Shown here: positions 8,345 through 14,910 of the stretch, piece by piece | Layout: every line of letters starts with the position of its first letter | Numbering within the stretch: position 1 is the first letter of the stretch | From: Thermoplasmatota archaeon | Lineage (GTDB): Bacteria > Pseudomonadota > Gammaproteobacteria > Burkholderiales > Thiobacillaceae | Direction of reading: 5' to 3' | Length of the DNA stretch: 18,017 nt | Assembly: GCA_023475455.1 (NCBI GenBank) | Contig: JAMCVR010000114.1 | Coordinates: 4,920-22,936, forward strand | Notes under the pieces: generated by a model | The model's input: the letters and a program-made list of their open reading frames with translations, nothing else | Databases searched by the model: none | Told to the model about the DNA's origin: nothing | Program-made: the position numbers and the translations under genes

Positions 8345-9665
8345 CATCCTTCCCCACGCGCTCGGCCAGATGCTTGATGACGAAGCGGGCATCGGCGATG
8401 ACCTGGTGTTCCTCGTAGTAGTCGCGCATGAAGCGGATCGTGTCCCAATGGTCGTCGGTGAGCTGGATATTCTCTTCCTGGGCCAAGGCGCGGGCCACCT
8501 CCTCGTTCCAGTCGCCGGGTTCGATCAGATAGCCCTCGGCATCGCGTTCGGGCAGGTCGGTACTCACGCTTGGGTTCTCCTTGCTGTCGGTTCAAACATC
8601 ATTCGGCACATGCGGACAGCTCAGGTGCCGCCGCCGTGGAATTCCACGCCAGGCTGGCGTTCCGGAAGCTCTTCCACCAGCAGTTCGCGCCGCGCAAGCG
8701 CCATCGTCTCGACCCCGGCTTCGTCCAGGTAGGACTTGGCATCGGACACGGCGGCCGCCAGCAACTCGGCGGCCAGCGCATTGGGCTCACGTCCCAGCGA
8801 CCTGGCGAGCGCCCGCAGCTCGACGCAGGGATCCTGCGGCAGCCGGATTTCCAGCGGCTTGCCTGCGCCCGCCGGGACCGGAGCCGGCGGGGTGGCGCTG
8901 CCTGCCTCAGCCAGTACCCGGCCCATCACGCTGGCGATCCTGGATGCGGGCGAAGGCGCCTGGCCTGCCGGCTGCAGGCGAATCTTGTTGACGAAATATT
9001 TTTCGAAATCGACCTTGGCCTGGTGCACCCAGCGTCCCTGGCGCATCCAGTTGATGTCGCGCAGCGGCACCTGCGGTTCCGACAGATAGGCAGCGCCCGT
9101 GTCGCCCATGTCGGTCAGCCACTTGGCGCGCTGCGGCACGTAGCTCACCAGCGGCGCGTCGCCGAGCTGGGCGAGGATGTTCTGCACCACGATCTCGCCG
9201 GCTTTCGTGATGGAATACACCGATTCGGGCGCGCCCACCGGCACCGGGGTCTTGTCCACCGGCGGCTGCGCCACGCAGGCGCCGAGGGCGAACACGTTGG
9301 GATAGTCCGGGTTGCGCAGGTATTCGTCCACCACCACCAGCCCGCGCTCGTTCACCAGACCGGTCGCGGAACGCACCCCGGGCACGCCGCCGAAAGCCGG
9401 CCAGTACACCGAATAGGCATAGGGCAGGGCATGGGCCTGCTTTTCCTTGCCGTTGGCGTCGAGTTCGACCACGTGGATGGTGTCCTGGTCGATGCGAACC
9501 GTGCGCGCGTTGCAGATCACGCTGATCTTGGTGTCGACCAGCGCGGCGGTGACCGCGCCGCGGCTGGCGCCTTCGCCGCCGAGGCCAAGGTGGCCGGGCC
9601 AGGGTTCGGGGGTGACCAGGGTAATCGGCACCCGCTCGCGGAGGTTGCGGCGCTTGAGGTCGGCG
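8342..9665. repeat. 1,321-bp tandem duplication, right copy
   Basis: This is the second unit of the direct repeat that begins at 7021. Its left end makes the new junction in which the sqr-like gene (codon 170) is joined out of frame to the dsrC-like gene (codon 75). Its right end is continuous with the intact 5' part of the sqr-like gene. Confidence 0.96.
8343..8567 (-). pseudogene. 3'-truncated duplicate of the dsrC-like gene
   Basis: This is codons 1-75 (up to VGKDA) of the 106-codon dsrC-like gene, with the same GTG start and AGGAG site as the intact copy. It then runs out of frame into the sqr-like fragment. The C-terminal arm with C92 is lost. Translation would give a chimera of about 123 residues with an unrelated tail. 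It follows the intact sqr-like gene by 53 bases, as the complete dsrC-like gene would in an undamaged operon. Confidence 0.85.
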
Positions 9666-10171
9666 TCGACCAGGAAGGCGTATTCGTAGAGCGGCCCCAG
9701 CACGCTGGCGCCCGCTGCCGCGCCCACCACGATCGGGCCGGGATGCCGCACGAATTCGCGATACGCAGCCAGCGCGCGCTCGGCCTGGTCGACGTGGATC
9801 ACCGAATGGGTGTGCTCGGCCAGCCCCGGAACCTCGTCGGTCATGCCGGTCGCGCCGGTGGCGATCAGCAGATAGTCGTAGAACAGCACGTCGCCGTTCT
9901 CCAGATCGACCTGGATGATGTCGGGCTGGATGCGCCTGACGCCGCTGTGGATGAACTGGATGCCGCGCGATTCGAGATGGGGTCCGATCGGGAAGGCGAT
10001 GTCGGATCGCTCGCGCCAGCCCATGGCGACCCAGGGGTTCGACGGCACGAAGTGGAAGTAGGGCTTGTCCGATACCACCGTCACCTCATCGCGCGGGCCC
10101 AGCTTGGCTTTCAGGGCGTAGGCCGCGGACACGCCCGCGATGCCCGCCCCCAGGATGACAACATGAGTCAT
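8621..10171 (-). CDS. SQR-like FAD flavoprotein without catalytic cysteines, with C-terminal extension
   Basis: The 516-residue product belongs to the two-dinucleotide-binding flavoprotein family and most resembles sulfide:quinone oxidoreductase, which feeds electrons from sulfide to quinone. Seen are the FAD motif GAGIAG (8-13), LLIATGATG (101-109), PGPIVVGAAAGASVLGP (144-160), PWPGHLGLGG (190-199), a second FAD-contact region PNVFALGACVA (291-301), DMGDTGAAY (354-362) and GRWVHQAKVDFEKYFVNK (379-396), the SQR membrane-binding end. From my memory of Acidithiobacillus SQR, the two redox cysteines fall at V157 and W351 here. The three cysteines present (220, 299, 449) are elsewhere. Residues from about 400 are extra and include a possible ribbon-helix-helix segment (440-482). 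AAGGAG precedes the ATG. The gene lies 152 bases after narI in the same direction and is followed by dsrC-like sequence. The substrate is unknown; sulfide oxidation is unlikely. Confidence 0.88.
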   Translation of the reverse strand: MTHVVILGAGIAGVSAAYALKAKLGPRDEVTVVSDKPYFHFVPSNPWVAMGWRERSDIAFPIGPHLESRGIQFIHSGVRRIQPDIIQVDLENGDVLFYDYLLIATGATGMTDEVPGLAEHTHSVIHVDQAERALAAYREFVRHPGPIVVGAAAGASVLGPLYEYAFLVDADLKRRNLRERVPITLVTPEPWPGHLGLGGEGASRGAVTAALVDTKISVICNARTVRIDQDTIHVVELDANGKEKQAHALPYAYSVYWPAFGGVPGVRSATGLVNERGLVVVDEYLRNPDYPNVFALGACVAQPPVDKTPVPVGAPESVYSITKAGEIVVQNILAQLGDAPLVSYVPQRAKWLTDMGDTGAAYLSEPQVPLRDINWMRQGRWVHQAKVDFEKYFVNKIRLQPAGQAPSPASRIASVMGRVLAEAGSATPPAPVPAGAGKPLEIRLPQDPCVELRALARSLGREPNALAAELLAAAVSDAKSYLDEAGVETMALARRELLVEELPERQPGVEFHGGGT

Positions 10172-10206
10172 TTCAGTCTCCTTAAATCGTTTGAGCTTAG
10201 CCTTCG

Positions 10207-10299
10207 CCCCCTCGCCCCTCGAGGGAGATAACCAGCGACTTGCCCGCTTGCGGGCTTAGTCGAATGGCTAGTAGTTCCATCGGGGTTGGGGAGAGGGGG
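10207..10299. repeat. CCCTCTCCCC-type imperfect inverted repeat between narI and sqr-like gene
   Basis: The arms CCCCCTCGCCCC (10207-10218) and GGGGAGAGGGGG (10288-10299) pair with one mismatch. Between them lie two smaller perfect palindromes, CCCTCGAGGG (10216-10225) and GCCCGC-TT-GCGGGC (10242-10255). The layout resembles the C-rich intergenic repeats common in beta- and gammaproteobacteria. It fills most of the 152-base gap and could form a strong RNA structure that lowers expression of the downstream genes relative to narI. Confidence 0.6.
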
Positions 10300-10323
10300 A
10301 AGCCAATTCACCTGCGAAACGTA

Positions 10324-11007
10324 TTACCCCCGTGGCCGCACCAACTGCCAGGCGCGCACCGCATAAGTCGTTGCGGCAAAGCCGCTCCACACATGCACCA
10401 GACGGGTGAACGGGAAGACGAGGAAGATCGTCATGCCGAGGAACAGGTGGGTCTTGAATATCCATCCCGCGCCTTCCAGCAGCTCGACCGCGCCGCCGCG
10501 GAAGGTGACGATGCGCTGCGCCCATTCGGCCAGTCGCACCATCATGCTGCCGTCGAGGTGCTGCGCCGACAGCGGGATGGTCGCGAGTCCGAGCAGAAGC
10601 TGCAGCCACAGCAGCAGCAGGATCAGGATGTCGCTGGGCTTCGAGGTGGCGCGGATGCGCGGCTCGGTCAGCCGCCGGTGCAGCAGCAGCGAAATGCCGA
10701 TGAAGGCCAGCATGCCGGCGATGCCGCCCGAGACCATGGCGAGGATCTGCTTGGCGCCGGAGCTGATGAAGGGCTCGTAGACGAAGTGCGGCGTCAGCAT
10801 GCCGAAGAAGTGGCCGAAGAACAGGAACAGCACGCCGATGTGGAACAGGTTGCTGCCCAGCCGCAGCTGGCCGCGCCTGAGCAGCTGCGACGAATCGCTC
10901 TTCCACGTGTACTGCTCGCGGTCGAAGCGGATCAGGCTGACGAGCAGGAATATCGTCAGAGCGATGTAGGGATAGATCCCGAACAGGAACGTTTGCGAGT
11001 AAGACAT
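10324..11007 (-). CDS. narI: respiratory nitrate reductase gamma subunit (cytochrome b)
   Basis: NarI is the membrane anchor of nitrate reductase A. It oxidises quinol at the periplasmic side and passes electrons through two b hemes to NarH. The 227-residue product has five hydrophobic segments. The four histidines that ligate the hemes are all present, H56 and H66 (NLFHIGVLFLFFGHFFGM) and H187 and H205 (KTHLFLGM, TRLVHVWS), with the same numbering as the E. coli protein. The ATG at 11007 has an excellent AAGGAG site ten bases upstream. Upstream is the left-hand narJ copy, separated by a 25-bp perfect inverted repeat. It is intact and not touched by the duplications. Confidence 0.97.
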   Translation of the reverse strand: MSYSQTFLFGIYPYIALTIFLLVSLIRFDREQYTWKSDSSQLLRRGQLRLGSNLFHIGVLFLFFGHFFGMLTPHFVYEPFISSGAKQILAMVSGGIAGMLAFIGISLLLHRRLTEPRIRATSKPSDILILLLLWLQLLLGLATIPLSAQHLDGSMMVRLAEWAQRIVTFRGGAVELLEGAGWIFKTHLFLGMTIFLVFPFTRLVHVWSGFAATTYAVRAWQLVRPRG

Positions 11008-11036
11008 TTTCAGATACTCCTTTGACCAAATTTTTC

Positions 11037-11129
11037 ACCACAGAGGCACAGAGACACAGAGAAACCCGATCAAACAGGAGGTATGTCGTAATACTGTGCT
11101 TTTCCTCTGTGTCTCTGTGCCTCTGTGGT
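11037..11129. repeat. CACAGAG-type inverted repeat between narJ and narI
   Basis: Perfect 25-bp arms at 11037-11061 and 11105-11129 are separated by 43 bases. Each arm is made of an 8-base unit, CACAGAGR, repeated three times (ACCACAGAGG, CACAGAGA, CACAGAG). As RNA it forms a long hairpin. The same element, with imperfect arms, lies between narG and narH. The left breakpoint of the 779-bp duplication (11054) falls inside the left arm. Confidence 0.9.
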
Positions 11130-11834
11130 TAAACGGTTTTAATCAATGTGCTGGGAACGTGGCCGCCTGGCGGCGTGACGCCGGCATCTGCACCACCGAC
11201 ACCTGCGCGCTGGGCTTGAGCAAGGGTTCGACGCCGTCGACCGACGGGCCGAACATCTCCATCGCCTCGTCCATGTCGCGCACCGGCGGCTCGGCCAGTT
11301 CCTGTGCCGCCACCGGCGACAGCGTTTCCAGCACCTGGAAGGCGGTGGCGTAGGGGCTGCCGTTGGCGTCGAGCTTGCGGCCGATGGCGGCGAGCACGTG
11401 TACGGCGTCGCCGAGCAGTTCCAGGGCTTCGTCGGCCGGCAGCAGCGAAAGGAACTCGAGGAACAGCGGCACGTAGTCCGGCAGTTCGGACGCCGAGGCG
11501 TCGAAGTCGCGCTTCCAGTATTCCTCCAGCAGATCGATCATCGCCGAACCACGGTCGCGCGATTCGCCGTGGATGTGCTCGAACAGGTGCAGCGAGTGCG
11601 ACGGGTTGCGGTCGAACGTGGCGACGTAGTTTTCCTGCAGCGCGATCAGGCTGGATTCCCGCAGCTGCGCGAACAGCGGCGCCAGCCGGGTGTGCGCATC
11701 GCCGTTGAAATCGGACTCGGATGCCAGCGCGTCCTCCAGCTCGGGCAAGGCCGCGAGCCAGTCGGATTCCGGATACATCAGCAGCAGGGACAGGACTTTG
11801 AAGGTTTTCATGGTTGGTTTCCTTAAAAAAGCAC
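11054..11834. repeat. 779-bp tandem duplication over narJ, left copy
   Basis: Identical in all parts compared to 11833-12613 (offset 779). It contains the loop and right arm of the CACAGAG repeat, the whole narJ gene and its ribosome site. The ends are sharp: 11053/11832 and 11835/12614 differ. Only the two bases AC are shared at the junction 11833-11834. Confidence 0.96.
11143..11811 (-). CDS. narJ: nitrate reductase assembly chaperone NarJ, second copy
   Basis: This is a complete 222-residue NarJ, identical in sequence to the product of 11922-12590. NarJ is a cytoplasmic chaperone of the TorD/DmsD type that holds apo-NarG for cofactor insertion and membrane docking. The family core YVATFDRNPSHSLHLFEHIH (62-81) and LPDYVPLFLEFL (110-121) are present, and the ATG has AAGGA upstream. 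This copy is the one next to narI. It exists through the 779-bp tandem duplication and would double narJ dosage without breaking any gene, unless the duplication is an assembly error. Confidence 0.85.
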   Translation of the reverse strand: MKTFKVLSLLLMYPESDWLAALPELEDALASESDFNGDAHTRLAPLFAQLRESSLIALQENYVATFDRNPSHSLHLFEHIHGESRDRGSAMIDLLEEYWKRDFDASASELPDYVPLFLEFLSLLPADEALELLGDAVHVLAAIGRKLDANGSPYATAFQVLETLSPVAAQELAEPPVRDMDEAMEMFGPSVDGVEPLLKPSAQVSVVQMPASRRQAATFPAH

Positions 11835-12613
11835 ACAGAGAAACCCGATCAAACAGGAGGTATGTCGTAATACTGTGCTTTTCCTCTGTGTCTCTGTGCC
11901 TCTGTGGTTAAACGGTTTTAATCAATGTGCTGGGAACGTGGCCGCCTGGCGGCGTGACGCCGGCATCTGCACCACCGACACCTGCGCGCTGGGCTTGAGC
12001 AAGGGTTCGACGCCGTCGACCGACGGGCCGAACATCTCCATCGCCTCGTCCATGTCGCGCACCGGCGGCTCGGCCAGTTCCTGTGCCGCCACCGGCGACA
12101 GCGTTTCCAGCACCTGGAAGGCGGTGGCGTAGGGGCTGCCGTTGGCGTCGAGCTTGCGGCCGATGGCGGCGAGCACGTGTACGGCGTCGCCGAGCAGTTC
12201 CAGGGCTTCGTCGGCCGGCAGCAGCGAAAGGAACTCGAGGAACAGCGGCACGTAGTCCGGCAGTTCGGACGCCGAGGCGTCGAAGTCGCGCTTCCAGTAT
12301 TCCTCCAGCAGATCGATCATCGCCGAACCACGGTCGCGCGATTCGCCGTGGATGTGCTCGAACAGGTGCAGCGAGTGCGACGGGTTGCGGTCGAACGTGG
12401 CGACGTAGTTTTCCTGCAGCGCGATCAGGCTGGATTCCCGCAGCTGCGCGAACAGCGGCGCCAGCCGGGTGTGCGCATCGCCGTTGAAATCGGACTCGGA
12501 TGCCAGCGCGTCCTCCAGCTCGGGCAAGGCCGCGAGCCAGTCGGATTCCGGATACATCAGCAGCAGGGACAGGACTTTGAAGGTTTTCATGGTTGGTTTC
12601 CTTAAAAAAGCAC
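11833..12613. repeat. 779-bp tandem duplication over narJ, right copy
   Basis: This is the second unit of the narJ direct repeat. Its left end starts inside a CACAGAG arm, so only ACACAGAG of the left arm survives here (11833-11840) next to a complete right arm at 11884-11908. Its right end is continuous with the natural narH-narJ gap. Confidence 0.96.
11922..12590 (-). CDS. narJ: nitrate reductase assembly chaperone NarJ
   Basis: This 222-residue chaperone for NarG maturation has the same motifs as the other copy: YVATFDRNPSHSLHLFEHIH at 62-81, LPDYVPLFLEFL at 110-121, and the following GESRDRGSAM that completes the NarJ core. A frame is open upstream of the ATG at 12590 through the gap and into antisense-like reading of narH, but MKTFKVLSLLLMYP is the typical NarJ N-terminus and AAGGAAACC lies just before the ATG. 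It sits 143 bases after narH, with a palindromic repeat in the gap. This is the copy with the natural upstream context. Confidence 0.95.
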   Translation of the reverse strand: MKTFKVLSLLLMYPESDWLAALPELEDALASESDFNGDAHTRLAPLFAQLRESSLIALQENYVATFDRNPSHSLHLFEHIHGESRDRGSAMIDLLEEYWKRDFDASASELPDYVPLFLEFLSLLPADEALELLGDAVHVLAAIGRKLDANGSPYATAFQVLETLSPVAAQELAEPPVRDMDEAMEMFGPSVDGVEPLLKPSAQVSVVQMPASRRQAATFPAH

Positions 12614-12622
12614 TGTGCAATT

Positions 12623-12711
12623 CGTCATCGCGAGGCTCGCAGAGCCGTGGCGATCCAGAGTTCGTCGATGCCGCCGGCATCCTGGATTGCTTCGCGTTGC
12701 TCGCAATGACG
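12623..12711. repeat. CGTCATTGCGAG-type dispersed inverted repeat between narH and narJ
   Basis: The left arm begins CGTCATCGCGAGG and ends GTGGCGATCCAG (12623-12658). The right arm begins CTGGATTGCTTCGCG and ends CTCGCAATGACG (12682-12711). The arms are imperfect complements separated by 23 bases. This is a widespread class of bacterial intergenic repeat. It fills the narH-narJ gap and is not part of the duplicated unit. Confidence 0.85.
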
Positions 12712-12733
12712 GTGCAGAAAGATTGCGCATTTC

Positions 12734-14878
12734 TTAACCCGTCTTCTTCTTGGCGTGCAGCTGCGAGAGGTCGACCGGCACCGCATTTTTCCGGTTGCCG
12801 AACAGGCTGGGCTTGGAGACGCCGTCCGAGCAGCCGTTGCCGAAGGTGAAGCCGCAGCTCGACTTTTCCTCGAAGGTGTTGAGCGCCTCTTCGCGGTGTC
12901 CGGAAGGAATGACGAAGCGGTCCTCGTAGTTGGCGATCGCGAGGTAGCGGTACATCTCGTCGGCCTGCGCCGAGGTCAGGCCCACCTGATCGAGCGCGGC
13001 GGTATTGGGCTTGCCCTCCACCGACTTGCCGCGCATGTAGGCGCGCATCGCCAGCAGGCGGTCGAGCGCAGTGATCACCGGTTTTTCCTTGCCGCCGGTC
13101 AACAGGTTGGCCAGATAGGTGATCGGAATGCGCAGCGACTGGGTGTCGGGGATGATGCCGTTCATCCCCATCCGGCCGGACTCGGCCGCCGACTGGATGG
13201 GGGAGAGCGGCGGCACGTACCACACCATCGGCAGCGTGCGGTATTCCGGGTGCAGCGGGAAGGCGATCTTCCAGTCGATCGCCATCTTGTACACCGGCGA
13301 CTTCACCGCGGCGTCGAGCCAGGCTTCGGGGATGCCCTCGGCGCGCGCGGCGGCGATGACGGCCGAGTCGCCCGGGTCGAGGAAGATCCTCAGCTGCGCC
13401 TCGTAGAGTTCCTTCTCGTCGGTGACGCTGGCGGCCTCCTCGATGCGGTCGGCGTCGTACAGGATCACGCCCAGGTAGCGGATGCGGCCGACGCAGGATT
13501 CCGAGCACACGGTCGGTTGGCCCGCCTCGATGCGCGGGTAGCAGAAGATGCACTTCTCGGCCTTGCCGCTTTTCCAATTGTAGTAGATCTTCTTGTACGG
13601 GCAGCCGGAGATGCACATGCGCCAGCCGCGGCACTTGTCCTGGTCCACCAGCACGATGCCGTCCTCCTCGCGCTTGTAGATCGAGCCGGAGGGGCAGGAG
13701 GCGACGCAGGTCGGGTTGAGGCAGTGCTCGCACAGCCGCGGCAGATACATCAGGAAGGTGTTTTCGAAGGTCGAGTGCATTTCCTTCTGAACGTTGTCGA
13801 AGTTCTTGTCGCGCCCGCGCGAGGAAAACTCGCCGCCGAGGTCGTCTTCCCAGTTGGGCCCCCAGTGGATCTTCTCCATCGTTCGTCCGGTGATGGCGGA
13901 GATCGGACGCGCGGTCGGCGGCGTCTGCGACAGCGGCGCCTTCTGCAGGTGCTGGTAGTCGTAGGTGAAGGGCTCGTAGTAGTCGTCGATCTCGGGCAGG
14001 TTGGGGTTGCCGAAGATGTTGGCGAGGATTTTCAGGCGGCTGCCCTGGCGCGGCTCGAGCTTGCCGTCGCCCTTGAGCTTCCAGCCGCCGTTCCACACGT
14101 CCTGGTTCTCCCACTGCTTCGGATAGCCGATGCCGGGCTTCGACTCGACGTTGTTGAACCACACGTATTCCATGCCCTCGCGCGAGGTCCACACGTTCTT
14201 GCACGTGATCGAGCAGGTATGGCAGCCGATGCACTTGTCCTGGTCCACCAGCACGATGCCGTCCTCCTCGCGCTTGTAGATCGAGCCGGAGGGGCAGGAG
14301 GCGACGCAGGTCGGGTTGAGGCAGTGCTCGCACAGCCGCGGCAGATACATCAGGAAGGTGTTTTCGAAGGTCGAGTGCATTTCCTTCTGAACGTTGTCGA
14401 AGTTCTTGTCGCGCCCGCGCGAGGAAAACTCGCCGCCGAGGTCGTCTTCCCAGTTGGGCCCCCAGTGGATCTTCTCCATCGTTCGTCCGGTGATGGCGGA
14501 GATCGGACGCGCGGTCGGCGGCGTCTGCGACAGCGGCGCCTTCTGCAGGTGCTGGTAGTCGTAGGTGAAGGGCTCGTAGTAGTCGTCGATCTCGGGCAGG
14601 TTGGGGTTGCCGAAGATGTTGGCGAGGATTTTCAGGCGGCTGCCCTGGCGCGGCTCGAGCTTGCCGTCGCCCTTGAGCTTCCAGCCGCCGTTCCACACGT
14701 CCTGGTTCTCCCACTGCTTCGGATAGCCGATGCCGGGCTTCGACTCGACGTTGTTGAACCACACGTATTCCATGCCCTCGCGCGAGGTCCACACGTTCTT
14801 GCACGTGATCGAGCAGGTATGGCAGCCGATGCACTTGTCCAGATTCAGCACCATCGCGATTTGCGCACGCACTTTCAT
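12734..14878 (-). CDS. narH: nitrate reductase beta subunit NarH with an in-frame internal duplication of 200 residues
   Basis: NarH is the four-cluster iron-sulfur subunit that carries electrons from NarI heme to NarG. This frame encodes 714 residues, against about 512 for the family. Residues 14-213 are repeated exactly as 214-413; without one copy the length is 514. Cluster motifs seen are C16-C19-C22-C26 (DKCIGCHTCSITC, again at 216-226), C183-C186-C191-C195 (CEHCLNPTCVASC, again at 383-395), then DKCRGWRMCISGC (from 414), where the Trp replaces a Cys as in the [3Fe-4S] site of E. coli NarH, and KCIFC plus VCSESC further on. The ATG at 14878 has AAGGAGTGACAAC before it. The extra 200 residues would insert a second copy of two cluster-binding segments and should disturb the fold. 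A real protein of this form is doubtful; an assembly or recombination event is likely. Confidence 0.92.
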   Translation of the reverse strand: MKVRAQIAMVLNLDKCIGCHTCSITCKNVWTSREGMEYVWFNNVESKPGIGYPKQWENQDVWNGGWKLKGDGKLEPRQGSRLKILANIFGNPNLPEIDDYYEPFTYDYQHLQKAPLSQTPPTARPISAITGRTMEKIHWGPNWEDDLGGEFSSRGRDKNFDNVQKEMHSTFENTFLMYLPRLCEHCLNPTCVASCPSGSIYKREEDGIVLVDQDKCIGCHTCSITCKNVWTSREGMEYVWFNNVESKPGIGYPKQWENQDVWNGGWKLKGDGKLEPRQGSRLKILANIFGNPNLPEIDDYYEPFTYDYQHLQKAPLSQTPPTARPISAITGRTMEKIHWGPNWEDDLGGEFSSRGRDKNFDNVQKEMHSTFENTFLMYLPRLCEHCLNPTCVASCPSGSIYKREEDGIVLVDQDKCRGWRMCISGCPYKKIYYNWKSGKAEKCIFCYPRIEAGQPTVCSESCVGRIRYLGVILYDADRIEEAASVTDEKELYEAQLRIFLDPGDSAVIAAARAEGIPEAWLDAAVKSPVYKMAIDWKIAFPLHPEYRTLPMVWYVPPLSPIQSAAESGRMGMNGIIPDTQSLRIPITYLANLLTGGKEKPVITALDRLLAMRAYMRGKSVEGKPNTAALDQVGLTSAQADEMYRYLAIANYEDRFVIPSGHREEALNTFEEKSSCGFTFGNGCSDGVSKPSLFGNRKNAVPVDLSQLHAKKKTG
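13631..14240. repeat. 600-bp in-frame tandem duplication inside narH, left copy
   Basis: Matches 14231-14840 with an offset of exactly 600 bases. The copies share the 10 bases GCACTTGTCC at the junction (14231-14240). On the coding strand this is GGACAAGTGC, which encodes Asp-Lys-Cys at the start of two different cluster motifs (DKCIGC and DKCRGW). Outside the repeat 13630/14230 and 14241/14841 differ. Confidence 0.96.
14231..14840. repeat. 600-bp in-frame tandem duplication inside narH, right copy
   Basis: This is the second unit of the narH direct repeat, corresponding to residues 14-213 of the product. Its right end is the natural first Asp-Lys-Cys of NarH (residues 14-16). Confidence 0.96.
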
Positions 14879-14910
14879 GTTGTCACTCCTTTAAACCTTA
14901 AAAGCGTTTC

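Noticed and set aside
7300..8595. Apparent 431-residue fusion protein ending in the SQR-like C-terminus
   Set aside because: Its first 84 or so residues are the dsrC-like gene read in a wrong frame, so it is a by-product of the duplication junction and not a natural fusion.
11037..11129. Short-unit repeats considered as a CRISPR-like array
   Set aside because: The units are contiguous 8-mers with no spacers and are arranged as one inverted repeat; no cas genes are nearby.
11922..14834. Open frame joining narJ to sequence within narH
   Set aside because: The upstream part is narH read out of frame. NarJ has its own ATG with a ribosome site and a typical N-terminus.
7021..14840. Insertion sequence or transposon as cause of the duplications
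   Set aside because: No transposase, terminal inverted repeats or target-site duplications are seen. The breakpoints lie inside ordinary genes with 2-10 bp of shared sequence.
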